This document shows, in pieces, positions 44,901 through 56,900 of a stretch of DNA of 64,000 nt. The translations under genes and the position numbers were made by a program. The notes under the pieces were generated by a model. The model was not told the DNA's origin. It made no database searches and saw nothing but the letters and a program-made list of their open reading frames with translations. The number at the start of each line of letters is the position of its first letter. The first letter of the stretch is position 1. This DNA is from Patiria pectinifera (Eukaryota; Echinodermata; Asteroidea; Valvatida; Asterinidae): contig CM057149.1 of the NCBI GenBank assembly GCA_029964075.1, positions 3,172,465 through 3,236,464 of the forward strand, read 5' to 3'.

Positions 44901-47900
44901 CTTATTCTCGACCATAACCCAATCTAAAAACACGTTAAAATTGTGCAGCAGCAGGATTCCAGTAAAACCAATGAGTTTGGCGGTTTTGGGACATCATCAA
45001 TGACACTCATCATTGAAAAAAACAAACTTTTTCATTTTGCCGACGCGCATGGCTACCGCGACGCGCGCACACACCAGAAACCGGAGCCTTTTTTTTTGGC
45101 CTACGTTGAATTGGTATACGTTCCTATTTTCCCCCAACAAATCTTGGTGGCTGTAAAATGCACACTGTAACAAATTAACTGATATGAGGGATACAATTAA
45201 GATGTATCAAAATAATGAAATGAAAAAGACTAAGATTATTTCACTGTTGATTTTGTCTACTTGTTTAAACGTTTGAGCAAGGGGCATATTTCCGTGGACG
45301 ATTTCTTGACTTGCAAGACATAGGAGCATGCATGTTTGGCAATGGTTGTACCTTGTCTTGGGTAATTTTCTTAAATGTTTTCTTGCGTATGTCTGACCAA
45401 ATACTTATTTCAAGGGCCCATGCAAAATAATTTTTCGATGCAAACCTTAAAAATACATCTTTGTGTCACATTTAACCTTATTTTAAAGTTTTTGAAGGGT
45501 GTTTTTGATGCCTTCTTCGTTTTTATGCTAATGCAAAGTTCTATATTCATGAGCAAAACTTGAATGTCATACCGGGCATGATTAATGTAGGCTATAAATG
45601 ACTATTTTGGCACAAACAGTGCTAGAATATTGAATATTTAGCTGTCATAAATTTATTTTCTTTGGTGATTCGTTGTTGTGTCAGTACAAGAAAGGAAGCC
45701 AATGAGCAACCCTTTCTCACAAGAGTTTTCAATTATCAAATTTCGGGTGAATACTTTAAAAGAAAACACCTAAACTGAACAGTGTTTTGCTGAAATGACA
45801 TCACAGCAACAGCGCGCTGCAGTCGTCCGGAAAGTATGGAAACTTTGCAACAAGACAAACCAAACAAGGATGTCAAATGTGTAGTTTTCATACATTTCAG
45901 GGTAGTAGAGACAGTGTTGGAGCAAAGGCTTTGACCCTCAAGGCCAAAGCCAAGGCCAAGGCTTTGACACTCAAGGCCAAGGCCAAGGCCAAGGCTTTGA
46001 CCCTCAAGCCTCGAGGCCAAGGCCAAGACTTAACCCTCAAGGCCAAGGCCAAGACTTAACCCTCAAGGCCAAGGCTAAGGCCCTGTTTTATGAGATGACC
46101 ACTGATATAGAACTAATTATAGTCACCCTTTTGGCCCCCCTGGATCCGCCCTTATCATCACGAATTGCTCGTTACGAAGAACAACATTTCTGTAATTGTT
46201 CGCATTTCTTTAACATGCTCGCATAGGCCTACACCGTTTTATGACTGCACTGGATCTATTGAAGTATAAGTTCAGGTCTTCAATATGGTTTAACTAAACA
46301 AAATAATGCTTTACTTCTATATTGACACACAGTTCTCCCAAGTGTAACAAAAGGGGGATCCAAGAAGCTGATTTGGGAAATTTTTATTTGCTGGCCCAAC
46401 ATGGTCAGAAATATCAGCAGTATCTTAAACAGATACATGCAAATCTTTAGCACTTATCAGGGAGACATATACAACCAATCAGATCTATTCCATAGTTATA
46501 TGCAATTAAAGTGATCACCTCATTAGCCCAACAAGTGTACGGAATATTTTTGCAGCAAATCTACCACAATGGTAACAAAATGTGATGCTACAAAAGTGAA
46601 AGTGTGCCCAACGCACAAATCTATAGGATGCTTCCCTCCTCCATGGTAATACGATTAAAATGGTAACAGCAAAATTTCGAACAGATTTATCTGGAAAATG
46701 CAAAAATCTATGGGCCTTGAAGTGCCTTGACTCAAAATTGCAAGGCCCTGAACCCTCAAGGCCAAGGCTTTTGCCCTCAAGCCTCGAGGCCAAGGCCAAG
46801 GCCCTAAAATCCAGCCTTAAGGCAGCCTTAAGGCCAAGTCCCAGCATCAAGGTACTACATCACTGGTAGAGAGTTGCACAAAGTGTATTTCTGAGAAAAC
46901 GTCATTGCACGGACCCTTTAATTAAGAAAGAGAAGTGTGCAATTACGGATTGAAGAAATCAGATATGTTTTACGCCGAGATACTTCAGAATGTCACATGC
47001 AGGAAGTCTTAAAACATGCTTGACAAAATGTGAAATACGTGAAAACGAATGCCTGATCAACCCCTTGCTGCCGGTTGAGACGAAATTGAATGAACAACAC
47101 AATACTTTTAATTTATATGCATCTTTTACAGGGTCGGGCGAAGCTAAAAGACGATAGAATGCTCGGATAGTGAATTTGAATGATTCTTTTTGATTGTCGA
47201 ATGTCGATCTGCGTGATCTTTCGATTTCAATCTAAATTGAATGAGCAAGGCTTTAAATTGAATGAAACTGGGTGAAATTGGCTGGGAACACCTTTATAAC
47301 GTACAGAGAGGAACACGAAGGGTTATCCATCACTAAGGGCAGTACGACTCATTGCTGTTTCTTTCAAAAGCTTGCACACAAGTACCTTACCTGGGTATTT
47401 TGTAATTTATTTTTCAAAACACCCATAGGCCTACACGTAAATTTGTTTCGACAGAGAGATTCATCACTCATTGTACGCGGAGGTAGTTTGCATCATAAAT
47501 AAAAAGTCCTTATTTGTTATGTTGATTTTCGAACTAAAACGAGTTGAAACCTCTTGCATGATCAATAAACTAGTGTACAATTTAAATAATTAAAGTGAGG
47601 CAGTGGACAGGCAGAGCGTGACAAGCGAAGCTTTTCACTGGCTGAGACGTAAATGACCGCCCTGAACTGTGTATGGTTAAAACGAATGAAACAGTATAGG
47701 ACTACAGACTATAACTGAATTTCAAAGAGTGGTTTTTGGTTACGGTTTGAGACACATTTATGTAGCCACATATTATACGCACTTCCCGCCTCAAAATATA
47801 GCAACTTGTGATGATTATAACCATGTTAGCTGAAGTGGTAAAAAGGTTCCGAAAAGATTACTTCCAAGATTATTGTGATATGATCCATATTTTAGCTTTT

Positions 47901-50900
47901 TTCAAATCTGGACAAGTCACTGACTGATTAGTCACTTAAGTTGTGCGTGTATGATGATACTATATGCTAGGTTCTCTAGTCGAAATATATAAGTTCGATA
48001 ACCAAACTAAGCTGCATGGTCCTGGACCCCTGCTATTCATTTTGATAGCTGGTCTATATTGAGAACTGGACGTATGATTTACCTAGGTAAGCTGTGGTCC
48101 AATGGACCAGTCCAACCATTGTCAACCAGACAGTGTTGTAGTCGAGTACTTTCTTTCCAAGTACTGAGTACTGCTGATTACCTAGGTTGCCGAGTACGAG
48201 TACTTACACCGATACAATACAATACAATACAATATTTTATTTCATCACAATTAAAAGACTTTAAAAGTGAAATTCTTCTTCCCAATGTGCACATAAAAAC
48301 AATATACATATATTTAGTCACTTAAAAACTTACATAAGTCGAAAACTTCAGTTTATGAAAAGTTAATAAGTATAAAACCACCAGCAAAAATCCCTACTTT
48401 AAAAAAAAGCCTCCGAGTACAAGTACAGCTCTCCGAGTACGAGTACCTGTACTTCCGAATACAAGTACGAGTACGAGTACTTGTACTTCCGGGTACGAGT
48501 ACTTGTATTTCCGAATACGGCCTTACGGCAAATGGTTTATTGTGCGTAATTGGCCCAGGCCCAGTCAGACCGATATACAGACCCACTCACGGCTAGGTGT
48601 TAAATGTTTTTGTCAGGACGTGCACAGAGGAAAATAGGAAACTTCAATTTCTCCGCATGCCAATCAACCAATTCAAACTGAAAGTATTGATAAAATAAGG
48701 CTGTGGTATGTCAAGCGATACCATTTCCCCCCGAGTACTGCTATTCGAGTACAAGTATACTTGACATGTCGAGTACGAGTACTTTGCTGCCCGAGTACAA
48801 GCACCGTCATTTCAAGAACGAGTACTCTGACATTCGAGTACGAGTACGACAAAAAAAGTACTCGAGTAGTACTCGAGTACGAGTACCATGTAATAGCACT
48901 CCAACACTGCAACCAGATATAATTATGTTCAAAGGTTATGTCGGAAGAATGTCTAGATGCTCCCATAAGCAAGTAAGTCAGAGCTGAGAAACTATACTTA
49001 TATGGATGACAATGGCTGAATCAACTCCCATACATGGAAACGTGTGTTATACTGCCGTTCTGAACTTGTTTATTTACTGAATCCACTGGCTGTAATCAGT
49101 TCTGCTTGTACCCATTACATTCTAGATTTGAAATGTGAATGCAAAACAAAACATACCTCATCAAAACGCTTACAGAGAAGATCAAACTTGTTCATTAGAT
49201 CCAGCAGGGCCTGTTTGTGCTCACGGATGTCTTTCCACACCAGGTCGATAAGCAAGTCCTCCAATATTCCTTCGTCTTTCAGTAGATTCCAAGAATCGCG
49301 ATACTTTACGGTCTTAATTTGGAACAAAAACAATAAATTTGTTCATTATTGTTGAACTCATCGGTAATTTAGAGTTTTAATGAATTTACAAGACATTTTC
49401 TACCTGGAAGAACTCAGGATTGACGCCAAGGTAATGCCGGGTTAAAACAAGTTATGTTTCCCATTTGAATTGTTTAAAGTCCCTTCCAAACCCATGTCAA
49501 CCGCCAGATTGATTAAATCCTAGACATGGGTGAACATTTCTTACCACTGAATAGTTGAAAGTGTGAAACAAACAGAGTCAAGTTTCCCTGGGTTGAACTT
49601 CGTGGCGTTATATCTACTTTGGAGGCCACAGACAGATGATTTCACTCAAATTTGTTCACTGCATTGCACATGTCCTTGACACTTGCTTCTTTATTGGAAT
49701 TAGGAGTTTTCTTAATTTGATTAGTTGCAACAGTACATGAAAAGATTCTGAGTCGAGCAAAAATACAGAAGCGGCAGCCTTGACATTTACCATGTTGCAC
49801 AACTGTTGAAACGTACGTGCGAAACTTAGGTTGAACTTGACAAGGGTAAGATATACTTAATTTATGGCATGCCAAACAAGTATGAAACGACACACCGTTC
49901 AACTAGGCTTTCAAAAATTGAGACTCGACATTGGTCAGCCGTTAGGTTTACCCCGGGTTAAGTTCAACCTTGATGAAGAAGCCGATTCAGATGTCGCTCA
50001 TAAATATGTGCATTTACAAACATCATCCCTTTTATGGGGGATAGTGTTTGTGTGTGTGTCATGTACTCATAATATTGCTTAATATGGGACGCAGATACCA
50101 AAATACTTATTTCTAACTGAGCAATTATCAGAATTGTATTACTTGTGCCTCGGATTTGGACTCGAGTCCGACTCGAGTCCCATTTTTTGTGACTCGGACT
50201 CAGATTCGAGTCACTATGACAAATGACTCGGACTCAGATTCGACCCTGCGGACTCAGACTTGGACTCGGACTAAACCTGCTTGACTCGGGACTCGGCCTA
50301 AATTAACACAAATCACTTATTTTTTTCAATATAATTTAAATTTATTTTCAAGACGGTCCTCTCCTGAGCAAGCGATACAGTCTGTTCGGTGCAGTGGAAA
50401 CGCATATAAATACTGTATATACGCTGGCTTGTTTTCGATATATGAATGTGGGAAATCAATGTATCGCAACATGTATCCCAGCGTCCACGCTTGATATTGC
50501 GTAAATGCAAGCTTGATAGTGTTTGGTACCAGATTATCGTTTCGAGTTGTAATATTCAGGTCTTTAATTAAATTAGAGAAAAGCTGTGAACAAAATTGTA
50601 ACCCTTACAATGTGAGGTTTTAGCAGTCCCTCAAAATTTAAAGGTGACAAATGACTCGGACTTGTAACTCGACCTTCGTGACTTGTGACTCGGACTTGGA
50701 CTCGACCTGCATGACTCGCACTCGGACTCGGACTCGAGGTTTGGAGACTCAAATACAAGTCTGGCAATTATGGTCAGGTAAAAATAACCTATTAAATGCC
50801 CATGATTTAAATAGTGATGAAGTGAACATATATTAACAGTACAATATGTTTAGTTATGACACTGCTAAAGGGCATGTGCATCAAACGAATGCAAAAGTTC

Positions 50901-53900
50901 CTCTGGGGCATGACCACTTTTGAAGGTATTAAAATACAGCCTTGTCCATTAGAAGCTAGAGTTACAATGAAATATCCATGAAACAATGGAATATTATGGA
51001 ATGTTGAGACAACAACTGGCTAATAAAGACGAGGCTATCCCATATTTCACGTAAAACACAAGTTATAATCCCAAGATCATTTTGTAATTTCTCTCCCATC
51101 AAAACCATGATCTTTTAAACTTTTTTACACCAAACTAATATGAACTAACTGTCTTTACCCATACCCCAAGTATACAAAACCTGTAAAGAAGTTTGGGGTT
51201 TTACGATTTGCCATAGTATAATGAGGAATTGAGCAGTTCCATCCCAATTAAAAGCACGGATTTTCAACATTAGCATTTCCTAACTATTTCCTAACCAAGT
51301 CAAACCATCTAGCTTTTCGTGCTGACATTATTCCCCTGCATTAAAATAAGGATGAACCAGGCAAGAGGAGCTTTTAAGACTTGTATTAAAGGAACTCTGG
51401 TCACAAATTGGGGTAGACATAACTTAATTATCCTAGGTCGGCAGTCTGCCTCGAGAAGAACAACTCTGACTCCCATTTCGGGTCAAACAGAGTTTAGTCG
51501 GCGGTCTACCATGTGTATCCCCAGCTGCAGCCAAGATGATGCCTCGCACTCCTTTGGAACCCACTAGGAAAGGCGAGAGGAAAATAATGTTTATTCGGCA
51601 TCCCAGTTTCTCTATACTCTCCACCTAGGTTCAAGTTCCGAGGCATAAGCCCAACTTATTGTGTAGCAAGTGGTTGCTTCCGCATCTTCGCATTCTACTG
51701 ACAAGTTACCGAACATTCCAAATTAAGCAGCCCCCGGCAAATAATGTGCTGACCTGCCAATGTGTGCATGCTACAATGGGAGCTTGGAACTTGTTATTGC
51801 GGCATAATAAGTGGACAGAAACTCTGAACCAGGCAGACAAGATAGAAAGAAGACAAAAGTCAAAGTAGCCCTGCTTCGATTTGTAAGCTGGAATGTTAGG
51901 ACTTTGTGCTGTTGATCCCTCACGGAATCGAACTACACATTCTTCGGGTCTTTAGAACCGCCTAAAGGTGGATCGGTACGCTTGCTGTCACTTTGCTCCG
52001 CCACAGCTTCCGGATTTGCTAACAAAGTTTGTCTGTATGCCTCTGAAATTGGACACACTAGAGATAGACATATTATGTTGAACAGATTTGGCAGGGAAAT
52101 AGCAACATTAAAGCCTGTATACTTGGCCCAAACACTCGGGAGAATGTGTGTCTCTATACCAGACATGCATCCTTAGCATGTGCTCTACAGAAGCGAGACG
52201 TGGACCTTCCATAAACAGTGCCTCAAATGCATACTGGGCATCACCTAGCTGACAGGATCGAATCCCACACTGAGATATCTTGGTCCTTTAATCTTGGAAT
52301 CCCAAGCATATTCTCCTTGCTGATGCAGGGTCACCTTCCCTGGTGAGGGAATATTCGATCAATGGATGACGGTTGCAAAGCTTGCTGAAGTGTATCCTCA
52401 TCCAGCTCGCCACTGGCAACCACCACGTATGACATCCAGCCCTTCGATTCAAGGACACGTGCAAGGGGGACAGAAAATCCTGTGACACGGACCTCGACAC
52501 TTGGGAGGCTGACGTGGAAGACTGGTTTACCTGGAGGAAAGACTGAACACAAGGGTAGTCGCATGCAAAAATCTTCCTTCATCGGCTACATGTGTAACAC
52601 CGACCTCTGTAGCCACAACAGACACTGTGCACTCAGAGCGCAAATAACATCTACGGTCTTCTTTCTAGACTAAGCTCTTCCAACTGGTATTTTTAAGTTT
52701 TATGACGTTTGCCTCTGCTGTTTGATGATGTTTGCCTCTGCACTGGAGCAAGATGCTCTTTCAAGGACCTCGGTATTAGTGATCCGGTCTTGCCCTCGTA
52801 TCTTCAGGATGAGGCACAGCTTGCTCATAAGTATCATGGAATTTCTCAAGCCGGCGAACATCTCGTCGGTACATTACCCGACATTCGCAGTTATACAGTA
52901 GAGAAATCAAAACCAAGTGGTTGCCCGGTAGGACTAGATGATAAAATAACTTAAGTGATGGGGGGGGGGGCAGGCGGAGGGGAGTAAAGTTGACTTTGTG
53001 GTCCCCCCCGCAAATTAATTGACTTGGGATGCAGGCCCAAGATCTTCTAATGCATAAAAGACTTACCTGTTCTTTTCGAGGTTCAACAGTGAGGATCTTC
53101 TTGAAGGCATTGATCAGCCAATGTGGATCCAGAATGACAACATCTTTCAGCGTCTGGCTTTCCTTGGCACCATCCCCTCCAAAGTATATTATGTGGCCAA
53201 GATCGTGATAGAACTTTAGCATCGTCAGCAGTTCAGGTTCATCTTCATCTTCCATCTCAATGCCCTTCATTACCTAGCATCAAAATGAAAACACTTATGT
53301 CTGTCACTCTCTTCTGAATTCACCCATCATCGCATATCTTGAAATAAAATTATTCATCACACACGCCTGAACGTGCTGCAGAAATCCACATGTTTCCTGT
53401 TTCCATTGAATAAATTCGGATCTTCAGAACAAAGTGAGTATGCCCCTCTTCAAACATCGAACTTTTGCAGTGTCTAATTCGAATTATAACCCATAGTTTA
53501 AATCAGACACGGCAGAAGGTCGACTTTTGAAGAAACAGACGACTTTCTGTCGAGACTGCGACAGGTCTTCCCGCACTGAGCTGCAGAAGAGTGGCAAGGA
53601 TTCAAACGTCGAATTTCTGCCATGTCTACTTCAATTGGCACGTCCCAAATCAGAATGGCAGTGGTACCGTTCTAAATGCGACTGCACGCCTCTCGGCTGT
53701 TTACGTGTCAGCGTTTTAAAACAACAAGGCGGCGCCCAATGATATATTTCAATGGTTGCCCTGGATACCGAAACGCCTTTTTGAATCTCTTTTCCGAATT
53801 CGTAGTATGCATCATAGCCAGCCAGCCGGTATTATTGCCTAAACGCAGACAGGATCAGGATGTTGTGACTTTTTTATTTGAAAGGAGGAGCAGCAGAATT

Positions 53901-56900
53901 AACGAACAAACAATGAAAAGTCTCTTGGTTAATAACACCTGCAATGAAATATGATTGTTGAAGGAGAGCGTGCCTCTATCTAACAAAAAGAATTTTGTTG
54001 CCGTATTGTATGGGTGCAGGCCAGTAAAAAGGCCAACAATTGCCAGCGCCGGCACGATTTGTATGCCATTGTTTTTGTTTTTCGCTATTATAGCATTTTG
54101 TGGGCCATGAACTTGAGGGTTTTAAAACAAGATGGGTTGAAACTATGCACAGGACTGCGAGCTTGTATTTCCGGGAAATTTGGATGAAATTGGGCCCTAT
54201 TTTGCTCTAATTTGCAATGGAGTGCTGCCATTTTTAAAATGGCAATGGGCCGAAGGACTACTTTTAGGGGTGATCATCTTTGGATAGAATGTTCTCCCAA
54301 AATCGGATTACCCAAACAAAAAAATAACGGAAAATGAAAGATGATGAAATGCGCTTTAATTTGACGAGCTTCTCAAACACACACATACGCGTAATTTCCA
54401 CTGAGGTATACATTAAAATATATTTACTGGTCTGCACCCATATGACTTCTGTCCTGGTCCACCATCTTGAACGACCGAATTACGCTCAACAGAAATTGAT
54501 GTTTAAAACAACTGCCCAACATCTGCCGCTTTTTTGTCGACTGCAAATAATTAAACCAGAGGCGGCAGAAATTCGACGTAAGCGGGCCTAGCATGATGAC
54601 TGCTCATAATTTGCTTTCAAACTTTTTGTTTAAACCTTACTTGGTCCTTCACATGCGATGTTGGCTGGTTTTCACCTGTCCCGATGTTGAGGGAGCTAGA
54701 AATACTACTGTCCAGACAGACTACTGAATACTAAGTTCCAACCGACCAGCTGTTTAATAGTATAGGAAAGGCTCATGTTGAGTCAGCCACATTAACTGCA
54801 TCTGGTTTACTTGGTACCACCAGCAATTACACACGAAACTACACGGATCTACTTCCCAAGCATGCATGTTAATTGCATTTGAACACAGGAAACTTCTGAG
54901 GAGTTCAGTACATATGATAAAGAGTTACATTATCTGTACTAAATCAACATCAACATCAAAATAGTACCTGCTTTAGCGTCATAACAGGTTTTCCAACACT
55001 TATCTTTCCCTTCTTATCATCAAACGTCAGCCAGTTCAAAGGGATTCTCTCTCCCATGTAAGGCTCTTCTACTGCTACGCCCACTATGTGCTTGCGTAGT
55101 TCTTGAATCTGTTTCAGGATATAATTTTAAAATAACGACGAGGTGCTTATACTTTTTACTAGACTCAAATCTCGTTGCAATATAAACAGCTTGTTTTCAT
55201 CTCAGATTTTCATATGACATTTACATAGTTAGTGCTTATTTAAAGGGATATTCAATTGACCACTGCATAAAGCACTAAATTGGTATCACTGTAGTGAGAA
55301 TGATGCCAATTGAGTCCAACTATCCCTTAAATCCCTTAACATCTTGATATCTCTCTCTTTTAGGGGGTGGAACTTATAGTAATTAGTGGAATTTATCCGA
55401 CGTAACAAAATAATGGCTATCATGATTTCAACAAAGGTAGGGCCTCACAAGATTGGACACAAGTTTGAGTGAGTCCTGGTTCAGTCAAATATCCGATCAT
55501 TCTTTTCACACAAATTATATATTTTTTTATAATTATTCCATGTCCTATTTTTCAGCATAAATATTTTAATACCTTTTTGTTGTCTTCTAGAGAGTTCTCT
55601 ATTGAGTAGAATTTAGAAACCACATGTGTGTAGCACGGCTTGTCCTTGATCTCGTTGTGAATCCGGTCAAATATTTTCCTTATCTACACTTAAACAAAAG
55701 ACAGGTGAGCTAAGGTCAGAAGACGAGATGGTTTTATTCTGTAATAATTTTCAACATTAAAATTTTTAACACCTCCTCATTGGCACACTGGCTAAGAAGA
55801 AATGTTCTGAGATAAACAATAGCTGGAAACTAACTCTATCTCACTACACTCACGCATTTGAATGTGTGTATAGCCACAATTGCTCATTCCCTTATCCGAC
55901 ATAAAGTATACAGAAAGGTCGGACTCACCAAGGGTTTACGTTGATCTTCTGGCATATCATCCCCACCAACACTATTCCTGTGTGTACCTACTATGAATAT
56001 TGGCGGGGAATTCTGCTTCAATTCATTTTGTGAGTAGTTTTCCTTGGTGTAGGTGTAAATTGACTGCATCCAGAAATCCAGATACTCAATTGGGGTTGTC
56101 CTATATGTGACAGAACCTCCGCTCCCCTGGTGGAATAATACAAAGATGTTATCTGAGACACGGTTACGGACAGGAACGTTTTAGTTAATACTCAATTCCA
56201 GAACGTGATTATAGACCTCAACAATGACGGTGCAGCTAGGGTATCCCATCTTCACAGACCAAGTCATGAACAAGCAAAAAGTATGCATTGCTGGCAAGTA
56301 CGGGTAAATATCAAAACACTACTACAAATTACAAGTCTTTTTGAATTCTGGAGAATCTGGAATCTGGTATCTGGCATGCTTGTGGCTCGAGCATGGAGGA
56401 ATAGTAACTGGTGAGTCTTGCATTAAATTTATATTCTACAATTTCCCAGGTTGCTGTTTGTTTTAAGGACATTGCACGTAATCTGCTGGTCTATTTGTCA
56501 TATCAACATGTACATGTTTATCCACAAAATTCACTGAGCAGACTTTCCATGCTACATTAACATGTACAGTGCCATCTGGCAATCATTGCAAGGTATTTTC
56601 AGAATGTGTGAAGCAGCCTAATTAGAATTATGCCTATTCTGCATTTACATGTACATTTTAAATATCGTGAACTTTTATATTTCGTTGGAACTGTAGTTGT
56701 TCTTAACTAGCATCAACATGACAACTTACTATGCATGAAATCCTTCAGTTCCTAATATAGTATGTTTTTTAAGTATCAATACAAGTAACACCCACAGGTA
56801 GGCCAAAATGTAGGTGGCAAAGTCCTTTTTTCCGACACACACAAGACACTTTGGAAAGTACTTGCATGTTCTAAAACATGCCAATCATGGTAGTAACTGC

